Positions 16,686 through 24,944 of a stretch of 64,000 nt of DNA are shown here, piece by piece. Made by a program: the position numbers and the translations under genes. Positions within the stretch are counted from its first letter, which is position 1. Each line of letters opens with the position of its first letter. The notes beneath the pieces were generated by a model that was not told where the DNA came from, made no database searches, and was given only the letters and a program-made list of their open reading frames with translations. The stretch is taken from positions 1,610,501 to 1,674,500 of the forward strand of contig NZ_CP031188.1 of the NCBI RefSeq assembly GCF_003344925.1. The letters are read 5' to 3'. The DNA is from Flavobacterium arcticum. GTDB lineage: Bacteria > Bacteroidota > Bacteroidia > Flavobacteriales > Flavobacteriaceae.

Positions 16686-17249
16686 ATGAAGAAAGCCGAA
16701 TTAATACTTGTTGCAATAGCAATAATAGCAATAGGATTAAAGATATCCCATGTGCCAGGAGGGGCAGTTTTAGGGATACTATCTATGGGATTATTGTCTA
16801 TGCTATACATTACTTTAAGTTTTTTATTATTTAAAGCCAAAGGGACTTTACAAACACTATTTAGTGTAGCTACAGGGTTTACATTTTCTATTCTTACTAT
16901 AGGTATACTCTTTATGTTAATGTTTTGGCCAGGAGCCTCTTTTATGACATTAATTGGCTCAATAAGTGTATCTATTGTAATAATAATATCTCTAATTAAA
17001 TACAGTTCAAGTAAACTACCTTTTTATAAGAGTATATTACTACGTTCTGTAATACTTTGTCTTATATGCGCTACTATTTTTATGATTAAAGATAACTGGT
17101 ATATAGAGAATCAATATGGAGATATCCCTGAATATATAGAAGCTTATAAAAAAGCACAAGCTGATCCTGATAATGAAGAACTTCGCAGAGAAGCTAATGC
17201 AATACTGGATAGTGTATATGAAGAAAAATATAAATATAGCCGCAAATAA
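16686..17249 (+). CDS. Hypothetical integral membrane protein
   Basis: A 187-residue protein with five or so hydrophobic segments in its first 140 residues (ELILVAIAIIAIGLKI, VLGILSMGLLSMLYITLSFLL, TFSILTIGILFMLMFW, LIGSISVSIVIIISL, SVILCLICATIFMI). A charged cytoplasmic or periplasmic tail of about 45 residues follows, rich in Glu, Lys and Tyr. The start LKISHVPGGAVLGI is reminiscent of small GldL-like membrane proteins of this phylum, but that is not enough to name it. It stands alone between divergent and convergent genes and stops three bases from the aspartate kinase stop on the other strand. Confidence 0.75.
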   Translation: MKKAELILVAIAIIAIGLKISHVPGGAVLGILSMGLLSMLYITLSFLLFKAKGTLQTLFSVATGFTFSILTIGILFMLMFWPGASFMTLIGSISVSIVIIISLIKYSSSKLPFYKSILLRSVILCLICATIFMIKDNWYIENQYGDIPEYIEAYKKAQADPDNEELRREANAILDSVYEEKYKYSRK

Positions 17250-17251
17250 GC

Positions 17252-18511
17252 TTATATTTTTTCTTTAGTAACTACCTGCATCGTTTCGCGGCTTACCTGT
17301 TTTACTAACACCTCTTTATTTTGTGCTACAGCATTAACCGATTTTTCGGTAAAGTGACGTATCGTGTACAGCGAAACATCTTCGTTATAGGTTACTTTAA
17401 ACTTTTTAGAGAGTAGTTTTTTTAGTTCGCTAAAGTTGCCAAATTTATCATCTACACATACCGAGAAGCTAATTGCCGAATTCTGGATAAGGTGTACTTT
17501 CATTTTATATTGGTGCAGCAAGGCAAATATCTCGCTGATGTTTTCTTCCATAATAAAAGAGAAATCAAGCGATGAAAGTGATATCAATAACTGATTTTTC
17601 TTAACAATGTAGCAACTGGTGTGTGGTTCTAAGTCGGCACCCTTACTCACGCTTGTGCCTGCCAATAAAGGATTGATAAACGACTTTACATACAACGGAA
17701 TTTCTTTGCGCTGTAGTGGTTGTAACGTTTTAGGATGAATAACCGTAGCACCATAAAAAGCAAGCTCTATGGCTTCGCGATAGGATATTTGGTTAAGCAG
17801 TATTGCGTTTTCAAAATAACGAGGGTCAGCATTAAGTACCCCTTGTACATCTTTCCATATCGTTACGCTTTCGGCATTAAGGCAATAGGCAAATATTGCT
17901 GCCGAATAATCGGAGCCTTCTCTGCCTAACGTGGTAGTGAAGTTATTCTCGTCAGAGCCTAAAAATCCTTGTGTAATGTTTAGTGTTTTACGCTGTATTT
18001 TTTTAACAATGTTTTGCTGTGTATGCTCCCAATCTACTATGGCATCGCGGTAAGTATTGTCGGTTTTAATAAACTCTCTTACATCCAGCCATTGGTTTTG
18101 CAGCCCTCTGTAATTAAAGTACTGACTCACTATGGTGGTCGATACCATTTCGCCTGTGCTTACTACTTGGTCATACACAAAATTGTAATTAGGCGATTTG
18201 TTGTGTTTCAGGAAATATTCTAAGTCGGCAAACAGCTTGTTTACTACTGTAAATACTTCGTGATTCTCTTCCTCAAACAGGTCGAGTAATATTTGGTTAT
18301 GGTACTTTTTTACATCCTGTAAAGACGATTGCAGTTCTGGCGACTTGTCAATATAGTTTTTTATAACAACCTCTAATGCATTAGTGGTTTTACCCATTGC
18401 CGAAATTACAAGCAGTACATCTTTATGCCCTACTTGTTCTAAAACACTATATACATTTTTAATCCCTTCGGCATCTTTTACTGATGCTCCTCCAAATTTA
18501 AATACTTTCAT
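17252..18511 (-). CDS. Aspartate kinase (monofunctional)
   Basis: A 419-residue enzyme that phosphorylates L-aspartate in the first step toward lysine, threonine and methionine (and diaminopimelate). The N-terminal KVFKFGGASVKDAEGI is the amino-acid-kinase signature. LGREGSDYSAAIFA and WKDVQGVLNADPR are the aspartate and ATP site segments. The C-terminal 120 residues (LISLSSLDFSFIMEENISEI and the following) form ACT-type regulatory repeats, so feedback inhibition is likely, with the effector unknown. No homoserine dehydrogenase domain follows, so it is not the bifunctional ThrA type. It is 17 bases downstream of the GNAT gene on the same strand and probably co-transcribed with it. Confidence 0.93.
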   Translation of the reverse strand: MKVFKFGGASVKDAEGIKNVYSVLEQVGHKDVLLVISAMGKTTNALEVVIKNYIDKSPELQSSLQDVKKYHNQILLDLFEEENHEVFTVVNKLFADLEYFLKHNKSPNYNFVYDQVVSTGEMVSTTIVSQYFNYRGLQNQWLDVREFIKTDNTYRDAIVDWEHTQQNIVKKIQRKTLNITQGFLGSDENNFTTTLGREGSDYSAAIFAYCLNAESVTIWKDVQGVLNADPRYFENAILLNQISYREAIELAFYGATVIHPKTLQPLQRKEIPLYVKSFINPLLAGTSVSKGADLEPHTSCYIVKKNQLLISLSSLDFSFIMEENISEIFALLHQYKMKVHLIQNSAISFSVCVDDKFGNFSELKKLLSKKFKVTYNEDVSLYTIRHFTEKSVNAVAQNKEVLVKQVSRETMQVVTKEKI

Positions 18512-18528
18512 CTGTTATACTAAATTGC

Positions 18529-19002
18529 TTATAAACTAAGTGTAAATTTTGTAATGCCCTCTTCGTCCATTTGTACCGTTAGCCAGTCGTTAAAAACGGT
18601 AGCCCCCGATCGTTTATAAAAATCAATAGCGTGAGTGTTCCAGTCGAGTACTACCCACTCTACACGGCTTACGCCCTGCGCTTTAGCAAAGGTAATCACT
18701 TCTTTATATAATGCGCTGCCTGCACCCGTGCCGCGTTTCTCTTCTTTTACAATAAGGTCTTCAAGGTGTATGGTTTTACCTTTCCATGTAGAGTAACGGT
18801 TATAAAATAATGCCATACCTATTATTTCGCCATCCAATTCCGCTACAACAGTATAGAATAAGGGATTTGTGCCAAAACCATCTTTTACTAAATCATCAGC
18901 AGTAAGGAGTACTGCATCGGGTTCTTTTTCAAAAACGGCAAGTTCCTTAATGAGTTCCAGTACGGCAGGCATATCCTGCGGTGTTCCTTTGCGTATAATC
19001 AT
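18529..19002 (-). CDS. GNAT family N-acetyltransferase
   Basis: A 157-residue GNAT-fold acetyltransferase. The acetyl-CoA binding motif A is IVKEEKRGTGAGSALYKEV, with the RGTGAGS pyrophosphate loop near residues 92-98. Earlier, PAVLELIKELAVFEKEPDAV resembles the diamine (spermidine/spermine) acetyltransferase-like subgroup, and WVVLDWNTHAIDFYKRSGA closes the domain. The acceptor could be a polyamine or amino acid, which is not determinable here. I use the ATG at 19002; the TTG two codons earlier would be nearly at the predicted transcript start. It leads the transcript that includes aspartate kinase. Confidence 0.88.
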   Translation of the reverse strand: MIIRKGTPQDMPAVLELIKELAVFEKEPDAVLLTADDLVKDGFGTNPLFYTVVAELDGEIIGMALFYNRYSTWKGKTIHLEDLIVKEEKRGTGAGSALYKEVITFAKAQGVSRVEWVVLDWNTHAIDFYKRSGATVFNDWLTVQMDEEGITKFTLSL

Positions 19003-19016
19003 GACCAAAATTTTAG

Positions 19017-19024
19017 CAAAAATA
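19017..19024 (-). promoter_or_regulatory. -7 element of the GNAT / aspartate kinase unit
   Basis: Minus-strand TATTTTTG fits TAnnTTTG, 14 bases before the chosen ATG. The -33 box is not clear. Confidence 0.45.
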
Positions 19025-19112
19025 CATTCTATTCCCTTATTTGATAATAAATTATTTTCTTATCACAAAAATTTAGATATTTGTGCCACAACTCAACTAT
19101 AACGTTTTAGTA

Positions 19113-20126
19113 ATGGAAGAACGCAACAAGACATTAGGCGAATTTATCATCGAGAATCAGAAGGATTTTCAATATTCTTCGGGCGAATTATCAAGGCTTA
19201 TCAACTCTATACGCCTTGCGGCAAAAGTGGTAAACTATAAGGTAAACAAAGCGGGGCTCGTAGATATCGTGGGTGCCTTTGGCGAGCAGAATGTACAGGG
19301 CGAAGATCAGCAAAAGCTTGATGTATATGCTAATGAGGTTTTTATGCAAACGCTTATAAATCGTGAGATTGTATGTGGTATTGCTTCTGAAGAGAATGAC
19401 GATTTTATTACGGTGCAAGGGCAGGATAAAGGGCATAATAACAAATATGTTGTGCTTATGGATCCGCTTGATGGCTCGTCTAACATAGATGTTAATGTAT
19501 CGGTAGGTACTATATTCTCTGTTTTTCGTAGGGTAACACCTGTGGGTACGCCAGTTACTTCCGAAGATTTTTTACAACCAGGAGTTAATCAGGTTGCAGC
19601 AGGCTATGTTATATATGGTACTAGTACTATGATTGTGTATACAACAGGGCATGGTGTTAACGGTTTTACGCTTAACCCTGCTATTGGTACATTTTATCTT
19701 TCGCATCCTAATATGCAGTTTTCTAAAGATGGAAATATCTACTCTATTAACGAAGGGAATTATGTACACTTTCCTCAAGGCGTAAAGAACTATATAAAAT
19801 ACTGTCAGCTAGAAGAAGAGAACAGACCTTACACATCGCGTTACATAGGTAGTTTGGTGTCTGATATTCATCGTAATATGATAAAGGGTGGTATATATAT
19901 TTACCCTACTAGTGCAAAAGCACCTAATGGTAAATTACGTTTGTTATATGAATGTAACCCTATGGCATTTATAGCAGAGCAGGCAGGTGGTAAAGCATCT
20001 GATGGGTTTAAACGTATTATGGAAATACAACCTACAGAGCTGCACCAGCGTGTACCGTTTTTCTGCGGTAGTTATAATATGGTAGCAAAAGCTGAGGAGT
20101 TTATGCAAAAAGCCGAAGTGAAATAA
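19113..20126 (+). CDS. fbp: Class I fructose-1,6-bisphosphatase
   Basis: A 337-residue gluconeogenic phosphatase that converts fructose-1,6-bisphosphate to fructose-6-phosphate. Metal-binding signatures of the class I (FBPase/inositol monophosphatase) fold are present: [10 protein letters not shown] and [16 protein letters not shown] (near residue 115). The substrate-binding [22 protein letters not shown] is near residue 270. The start is the ATG of [13 protein letters not shown]; the upstream GTG in frame would add ten residues and lies at a promoter-like TATTTG. The gene is monocistronic, cytoplasmic, and ends in a strong terminator shared with the convergent TerB-like gene. Confidence 0.95.
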   Translation: MEERNKTLGEFIIENQKDFQYSSGELSRLINSIRLAAKVVNYKVNKAGLVDIVGAFGEQNVQGEDQQKLDVYANEVFMQTLINREIVCGIASEENDDFITVQGQDKGHNNKYVVLMDPLDGSSNIDVNVSVGTIFSVFRRVTPVGTPVTSEDFLQPGVNQVAAGYVIYGTSTMIVYTTGHGVNGFTLNPAIGTFYLSHPNMQFSKDGNIYSINEGNYVHFPQGVKNYIKYCQLEEENRPYTSRYIGSLVSDIHRNMIKGGIYIYPTSAKAPNGKLRLLYECNPMAFIAEQAGGKASDGFKRIMEIQPTELHQRVPFFCGSYNMVAKAEEFMQKAEVK

Positions 20127-20151
20127 TAGAATAATAGAAATTACCATAAAT

Positions 20152-20181
20152 AAAAAAAGCCCTTTTAAAAGGGCTTTTTTT
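20152..20181. terminator. Intrinsic terminator, bidirectional
   Basis: A symmetrical hairpin, AAAAAAAGCCCTTTT/AAAAGGGCTTTTTTT, between the convergent fbp and TerB-like genes. Confidence 0.88.
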
Positions 20182-20182
20182 A

Positions 20183-20614
20183 TTATTTGTTCATGTGTTG
20201 CATTTCATACACAAAGTTGTCAGAGTCAACTCCCATCACAATAAGTGATAATGCTTTGTCTACAATATACTTAACATTCCCCGGAGTAAAGCCTAATGCA
20301 AGGGCAAAACGGGTAAGGATATCTTTTTGCCTTGGTCCTAATATATGGTCTGCATATACCATTTTAGAAAGGTCATATAAACGCTCTAGTCTTTGTACAT
20401 ACAAGTACGGAGGGTTTACAGGGTATTTCATGGGGTTAGCCATGATTTCTTTGTACTCATCTTCGGATATTTCCAGTTGTTTAGCCAGTTTATCCAAAAA
20501 CAGTTTTTCTTCAGGACTAACGTGTCCGTTTTCCATCGCAACCCTAACAATAGCAGAGAAATGTCCTTTATTTCTCTCTTTGAAACCACTATCGAATAAA
20601 TCTGAAATTGACAT
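20183..20614 (-). CDS. TerB-like (tellurite resistance fold) protein
   Basis: A 143-residue all-helical soluble protein. HFSAIVRVAMENGHVSPEEK followed by FLDKLAKQLEISEDEYKEI is the acidic, metal-binding-like TerB pattern. A second helical half is LYDLSKMVYADHILGPRQKD and LALGFTPGNVKYIVDKAL. TerB domains are thought to act in stress-related complexes at the membrane, but isolated TerB-like proteins of this size are common in Bacteroidota without tellurite genes nearby, as here. Actual tellurite resistance should therefore not be inferred. The gene is monocistronic. Confidence 0.78.
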   Translation of the reverse strand: MSISDLFDSGFKERNKGHFSAIVRVAMENGHVSPEEKLFLDKLAKQLEISEDEYKEIMANPMKYPVNPPYLYVQRLERLYDLSKMVYADHILGPRQKDILTRFALALGFTPGNVKYIVDKALSLIVMGVDSDNFVYEMQHMNK

Positions 20615-20829
20615 ATTTCTTACATGTTATTTAGTAACCGCAAATATAAATTATAAATTCCCTGTTGAAAACAATTTTTAAAAGATTTTTACTGCAAATT
20701 TCTTAAATTTTCAACCTTTATTATAATTGTAAGGTTTTTAGAGTAGTTTGTATACTTATTTTAGGTGTTACTATTGGTTACTACAATAATAAATTTTAAT
20801 CAATTATCGTTTTAAGACGCTGAATGGCT

Positions 20830-20837
20830 TAACTTTG
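20830..20837 (+). promoter_or_regulatory. -7 element before the dCMP deaminase gene
   Basis: TAACTTTG is a perfect TAnnTTTG, 21 bases before the ATG at 20859. No clear TTG is seen at -33. Confidence 0.5.
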
Positions 20838-20858
20838 TTTCTTTAGTTATTTATGTAA

Positions 20859-21290
20859 ATGGAAGAAGAAAAACTGAATAAGTACGATAAAGCTTATTTG
20901 AGAATAGCAAGAGAATGGAGCCAGTTGTCGTACTGCGAACGCAAAAAGGTTGGCGCAATTATTGTAAAAGATAGAATGATAATATCTGATGGTTATAACG
21001 GCACACCATCGGGATTTGAAAACTGCTGCGAAGATGAAGAGAACCTTACTAAATGGTATGTTTTACACGCAGAGGCTAATGCGATTTTAAAAGTTGCTCG
21101 TTCAACACAATCTTGTGAGGGCGCAACATTATATATCACAATGTCGCCTTGTAAAGATTGTAGTAAATTAATACATCAATCAGGTATAACCCGTGTAGTA
21201 TATCAAAACGGATATAAAGACAATTCTGGTATTACGTTTTTAGAACGTGCAGGTGTAGCGGTTGTGTGTATCCCTGATTTGGATAAATAG
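20859..21290 (+). CDS. dCMP deaminase family protein (ComEB-like)
   Basis: A 143-residue zinc-dependent deoxycytidylate deaminase. The zinc site is complete: HAEANAI supplies His and the catalytic Glu, and SPCKDCSKL supplies two Cys. YNGTPSGFENCCEDEEN near residue 48 is the substrate-pocket segment of dCMP deaminases and distinguishes it from cytidine deaminases and TadA. It would convert dCMP to dUMP for thymidylate synthesis. The S41 protease gene starts three bases after its stop, so the two are co-transcribed. Together with nrdAB and dgt further along, it is one of several deoxynucleotide genes in this window. Confidence 0.92.
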   Translation: MEEEKLNKYDKAYLRIAREWSQLSYCERKKVGAIIVKDRMIISDGYNGTPSGFENCCEDEENLTKWYVLHAEANAILKVARSTQSCEGATLYITMSPCKDCSKLIHQSGITRVVYQNGYKDNSGITFLERAGVAVVCIPDLDK

Positions 21291-21293
21291 ATA

Positions 21294-22865
21294 ATGAAAA
21301 TTAAAAATATATATATTCCATTGCTTCTTGCGGTCTTTATGGCAGCAGGCATACTTTTGGGGAGTTTTTTAAACTTTCCCGAAGATAAGCGCAGTATGTT
21401 GTCTAGTGCTAAAAAGACGAAGCTGAATAAACTTATGGACTTTATTGAGAGCGAGTATATAGATGATGTAGATGCCGACTCTATTGTAGATCTTACTGTA
21501 AATAGCATACTCGAAAAACTCGACCCACACTCGGTATATATTGCCAAAAATGAAATGGAAGCTGTATCCCAAAGCATGAAAGGAGACTTTGTAGGTATAG
21601 GGGTTAACTTCTATATGTATAAAGACTCGGTAGCGGTTATAAAGCCTATACATGGAGGACCATCTGAAAAAGCGGGAATAAAATCGGGTGACCGCATTTT
21701 ATATGCAGATAATACTAAACTATATGGGCGTGAGCTGCCAAACGATAGTCTTTTTGCTACGCTAAAAGGCGAAAGGGGGTCTGCGCTTACTTTAACCGTG
21801 TTCAGAAAAAGTGAAAATAAAAAATTTAAAGTTAATCTTACACGTGATGTAGTACCTATAAAAAGTGTAGATGTTGCCGTAATGGTTGATGATAAAACAG
21901 GATACATAAAAATAAATCGTTTTGCCGAGACAACTTATGATGAGTTTCATGAAGGGCTAGTTACTCTTAAAAAACAAGGGGCTACAACACTTATAATAGA
22001 TCTTCGTGATAATGGTGGTGGTTACCTTGAAAAAGCAGTAGATATTGCCGATGATTTACTGGAAGACGATCTTGTAATTGTAAAAACCAAGAATAAAAAA
22101 AATCGTGAAGATATTACCTATGCAAGCGATGATGGTGTTTTTGAGCAAGGAAAGGTATATGTGCTTATAAATGAAAATAGTGCATCGGCAAGTGAAATAT
22201 TAGCAGGAGCTATACAAGATAATGATAGAGGCACTATAGTAGGTAGGCGCTCGTTTGGGAAAGGCTTAGTACAGCGCGAAATGCCATTAGGTGATGGTAG
22301 TGCTGTAAGGCTTACTGTGGCGCGTTATTATACTCCTTCGGGACGTTCTATACAGCGTAGCTATGCCGATGGTGAAGAGGCTTATTTTGACGATTTTCAG
22401 AAACGTTATGAAAATGGTGAGCTATATGCTGCCGATAGTATTAAAGTAGCCGATACATTAAAATATAAAACCCTTAGAGGTAGAACGGTATATGGCGGTG
22501 GTGGTATTATACCCGACGTGTTTGTGCCGCTTGAGGGCGAGCATGGCGATGAGGCTTTACTTATGATAATGAAATCGGGTGTGGTAAGCTATTTTGTATT
22601 TGAACAACTAGATGCTGAAAGAAAAGCGTTTGATGGTCTTAATAAACAACAAGTAATAGATAAAATTATCAATACTGATGTTTATTATAGGTCATTTTCC
22701 AAGTACCTTTCACAGAGCGGTTTGGTACTACCGTTACAAAAACATAAACAAGAAATAAAATACTATTTAGCGGCAGAATTTGTAAGGCAGCTTGTAAGTG
22801 AAAAGAAATATTATCAAATGTTACTGAAAGAAGATAGCATGGTAAAAAAAGTGCTAGAACAGTAA
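21294..22865 (+). CDS. S41 family C-terminal processing protease (CtpA/Tsp-like)
   Basis: A 523-residue exported serine protease. It has an N-terminal membrane or signal segment (IPLLLAVFMAAGILLGSFL), a helical region, a PDZ domain (VGIGVNFYMYKDSVAVIKPI and GGPSEKAGIKSGDRIL, about residues 100-190) and the S41 catalytic domain. The Ser/Lys dyad is readable: Ser298 in NSASASEILAGA and Lys323 in RRSFGKGLVQ, spaced 25 residues apart as in Tsp. LRDNGGGYLEKAV supplies the oxyanion-hole region. C-terminal processing proteases trim or degrade periplasmic proteins by their C-termini. It lies directly after dCMP deaminase and 32 bases before an HMA protein. Confidence 0.92.
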   Translation: MKIKNIYIPLLLAVFMAAGILLGSFLNFPEDKRSMLSSAKKTKLNKLMDFIESEYIDDVDADSIVDLTVNSILEKLDPHSVYIAKNEMEAVSQSMKGDFVGIGVNFYMYKDSVAVIKPIHGGPSEKAGIKSGDRILYADNTKLYGRELPNDSLFATLKGERGSALTLTVFRKSENKKFKVNLTRDVVPIKSVDVAVMVDDKTGYIKINRFAETTYDEFHEGLVTLKKQGATTLIIDLRDNGGGYLEKAVDIADDLLEDDLVIVKTKNKKNREDITYASDDGVFEQGKVYVLINENSASASEILAGAIQDNDRGTIVGRRSFGKGLVQREMPLGDGSAVRLTVARYYTPSGRSIQRSYADGEEAYFDDFQKRYENGELYAADSIKVADTLKYKTLRGRTVYGGGGIIPDVFVPLEGEHGDEALLMIMKSGVVSYFVFEQLDAERKAFDGLNKQQVIDKIINTDVYYRSFSKYLSQSGLVLPLQKHKQEIKYYLAAEFVRQLVSEKKYYQMLLKEDSMVKKVLEQ

Positions 22866-22897
22866 GTGTATAAATTAAAACCATAAAACTATAAAAA

Positions 22898-23257
22898 ATG
22901 AAAACACTATTTAAATCATTATTTCTCCTGTTTACGTTATTTTGTATTAGTACTACTGCTAGCGCGCAAGAAAAGAAAACAGTCCAGACGGCTACTATAA
23001 AAACAGCTATTGCGTGTAACCATTGTAAAGTTTGTGAAACTTGCGGAGAGCTTTTTGATAAAAAACTGTTGAGAGAAAAGGGAGTGCAAATGGTAGAGCT
23101 AAATGAAGAGGCTATGACTATTAAGGTAACTTATAATAGTAAAAAAACAGACTTGTCTACCATAAAACAAGCGATTAGTAAACTGGGTTATGATGCAGAT
23201 GATATTAAAGCAGACCCAAATGCTTATGAAAAACTAGACGGTTGTTGTAAGGTGTAA
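22898..23257 (+). CDS. Exported Cys-rich heavy-metal-associated (HMA) domain protein
   Basis: A 119-residue protein with a signal peptide (MKTLFKSLFLLFTLFCIST...ASAQ) and one ferredoxin-like HMA domain. The metal loop is expanded, IACNHCKVCETCGELF, with four Cys in a CxxCxxCxxC run instead of the usual CxxC. A further Cys pair ends the protein (DGCCKV). The second half, QMVELNEEAMTIKVTYNSKK then AISKLGYDADDIKA, is typical of HMA. A periplasmic copper or other soft-metal chaperone or sensor is likely. It could share a transcript with the S41 gene and ends at a strong terminator. Confidence 0.87.
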   Translation: MKTLFKSLFLLFTLFCISTTASAQEKKTVQTATIKTAIACNHCKVCETCGELFDKKLLREKGVQMVELNEEAMTIKVTYNSKKTDLSTIKQAISKLGYDADDIKADPNAYEKLDGCCKV

Positions 23258-23272
23258 AAATCACTTATATAT

Positions 23273-23310
23273 AAAAAAACGGGGTTGTTATATAACAACC
23301 CCGTTTTTTT
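23273..23310. terminator. Intrinsic terminator, bidirectional
   Basis: ACGGGGTTGTTA and TAACAACCCCGT form a long perfect stem flanked by A and T runs, between convergent genes. Confidence 0.88.
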
Positions 23311-23335
23311 ATGTTTTATCTAGAAATAGATTAAA

Positions 23336-23947
23336 CTATTTATTTCTTGTACTATCATGATATTGTGCTGGCACTCCGTTGTTCCAGAGTGTCATAATAT
23401 CTGTAGCTACTGCTGCACCACTACCCGAGGCTATGGCAAGCTGACTACGCCAACCAGCAAGTGTACCTGTTACATAAATACCTTCGGTAACAAGGTGGTC
23501 GTTATTCTTCAGTTGTATTCTATTCTTTTCTGGTAAAGCTTTACCATGTGGTTCTATATATTGCGTTAGCCCTTCGATACCAAAAGTAGGCGCAGAGCCT
23601 ACGGCAACTACTATTGCTTTTGTAGTATAGGTAGCTTTGTTGGTAGTAATGGTAAAGTTTCCGGCTTCGCCTTCTACTTTCATTACTTTTTCTTTCTCAA
23701 TTTGGGTTACATGTGGGTAAGCTTCTGTTAGGTGTGCTAAGCTTTCGTCCATTATTTCTTTACCTAATTTTCCTTGCGGTATACCATAAGCGTTATTAAA
23801 AACAGCATCTTGTAAAGCCGATGCTTTTTGGTGGGTAAGTATCCCTGTTTTTTTGCCTTCGGCATATGGTTTTGCATGAGCAGAGCCTAATATTAGGGCA
23901 CAAGATACCCCAGATACGCCACCGCCTATTATAAGTACATCAAACAT
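23336..23947 (-). CDS. Short FAD-dependent oxidoreductase, thioredoxin-reductase-like but lacking the NADPH domain
   Basis: A 203-residue flavoprotein. The FAD-binding GxGxxG is MFDVLIIGGGVSGVSCALIL, the mid segment YTTKAIVVAVGSAPTF matches the second dinucleotide-fold motif, and TEGIYVTGTLAGWRSQLAIASGSGAAVA is the C-terminal FAD-contacting GD-type region. Here GT stands where TrxR has GD. Normal thioredoxin reductases are about 310 residues and insert an NADPH domain with a CxxC pair; both are absent. The protein may therefore receive electrons from a partner, or be a degenerate family. It is followed on the same strand by a 65-residue membrane protein that lies upstream in transcription order, nine bases away. 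Confidence 0.85.
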   Translation of the reverse strand: MFDVLIIGGGVSGVSCALILGSAHAKPYAEGKKTGILTHQKASALQDAVFNNAYGIPQGKLGKEIMDESLAHLTEAYPHVTQIEKEKVMKVEGEAGNFTITTNKATYTTKAIVVAVGSAPTFGIEGLTQYIEPHGKALPEKNRIQLKNNDHLVTEGIYVTGTLAGWRSQLAIASGSGAAVATDIMTLWNNGVPAQYHDSTRNK

Positions 23948-23956
23948 AAGTAATAA

Positions 23957-24154
23957 TTATCGTTTTGTTTTTTTCTCAATATTTTTAGCCATCTTAAAAA
24001 TAATAAGTATGCATATAGCACACAATGAGGCTATAATCCCGATGAGAGCTATAAGGCTATCTCCCTTTGCAGGATTACTAAAATCTAGCATGGTAATATT
24101 GAAAATAATGAGCCCTAACGCTATAGCAATAAGGGTGTAAATAAAAATTTTCAT
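23957..24154 (-). CDS. Small two-TM membrane protein
   Basis: A 65-residue protein made of two hydrophobic helices (IFIYTLIAIALGLIIFNITML and LIALIGIIASLCAICILIIF) joined by a short polar loop, with a basic tail, EKKTKR. I do not recognise a family. It is the first of a pair with the short flavoprotein, nine bases apart, so it could anchor or influence that protein. Confidence 0.65.
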   Translation of the reverse strand: MKIFIYTLIAIALGLIIFNITMLDFSNPAKGDSLIALIGIIASLCAICILIIFKMAKNIEKKTKR

Positions 24155-24238
24155 TGCGATTTTAAATTAAGTTATAGAACACCTATAAAGTGTAGATGTA
24201 TCTATCTGATATTTAGTGTAAAAATACTAAAAGAGTTA

Positions 24239-24814
24239 TTATATAAATAATTGTTTAACATTAGCCGCAAATAATTTAACAGCTATAGCAAGGAGTATAA
24301 CGCCAAATACTTTTCTAATTACGCCTAGTCCATTTGCGCCCAGCGCTTTCTCTATTCTTGCCGATGATTTTAATACAGTGTAGACTACTATTACATTCAC
24401 AATAATAGCGATTATTATATTTATTGTGGCAAACTCTGCTTTAAGCGATAATATTGTTGTCATGGTACCTGCGCCAGCAATAAGCGGAAATGCAATGGGT
24501 ACTATAGATGCCGTGTTGGGGTCGTCGTCTTTATACAGGCGTATGCCTAAAATCATCTCTAATGCTAAGAAAAACAGTACAAAAGAACCTGCTACTGCAA
24601 ACGAGCTAGTATCTATACCTATTAGCTTTAATATCTCTTCCCCTACAAATAAGAATGCAATCATAATAACCATAGCTACTATAGATGCTTTTTCCGATTG
24701 TATGTGCCCTACCTTAGAGCGCAAATCTACTATTATAGGTATACTTCCCATTATATCTATAACGGCGAACAATACCATACTTACTGTAAAAATTTCTTTC
24801 CAGTCGAATGCCAT
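24239..24814 (-). CDS. MarC family integral membrane protein
   Basis: A 191-residue membrane protein with six predicted helices. The MarC/SNARE-associated-like signatures are present: DWKEIFTVSMVLFAVIDIMGSIPII at the start, then GSFVLFFLALEMILGIRLYK and VPIAFPLIAGAGTMTTILSL in the middle. MarC was once linked to multiple antibiotic resistance, but that is not supported for the family, and transport function is unknown. I start at the ATG at 24814. The longer frame begins with a TTG at 24871 that is itself the -33 box of a full promoter, so it cannot be translated from that transcript. Confidence 0.9.
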   Translation of the reverse strand: MAFDWKEIFTVSMVLFAVIDIMGSIPIIVDLRSKVGHIQSEKASIVAMVIMIAFLFVGEEILKLIGIDTSSFAVAGSFVLFFLALEMILGIRLYKDDDPNTASIVPIAFPLIAGAGTMTTILSLKAEFATINIIIAIIVNVIVVYTVLKSSARIEKALGANGLGVIRKVFGVILLAIAVKLFAANVKQLFI

Positions 24815-24841
24815 AACTAGTGTTATTAAAATTTGAAGCTG

Positions 24842-24871
24842 CAAAATTACCATATATAGTAATGGATACAA
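24842..24871 (-). promoter_or_regulatory. Promoter of the marC-family gene
   Basis: On the minus strand TTG (24871-24869), a 19-base spacer and a perfect TAATTTTG (24849-24842). The expected transcript start is near 24836, leaving a leader of about 22 bases before the ATG at 24814. Confidence 0.72.
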
Positions 24872-24932
24872 CTAAAAAGAATTTAAATTTTTAAGAGTGC
24901 TTAGTTTACATCTTTTTTATATCGAGTTTCGC

Positions 24933-24940
24933 TATCTTTG
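24933..24940 (+). promoter_or_regulatory. -7 element of the DUF3109 gene, very close to the ATG
   Basis: TATCTTTG fits TAnnTTTG. Only four bases separate it from the ATG at 24945, so a leaderless transcript is predicted. Confidence 0.55.
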
Positions 24941-24944
24941 CAGG

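Noticed and set aside
20183..20614. Tellurite resistance operon
   Set aside because: Only a lone TerB-like protein is present; no TerC, TerD or TerZ-type genes are nearby.
24239..24814. Multiple antibiotic resistance determinant (MarC)
   Set aside because: The family name is historical and does not show resistance; no mar regulators are present.
24815..24871. Longer N-terminus for the MarC-family protein
   Set aside because: Its TTG start is the -33 promoter box and the -7 box lies inside the added stretch, so it cannot be in the transcript from that promoter.
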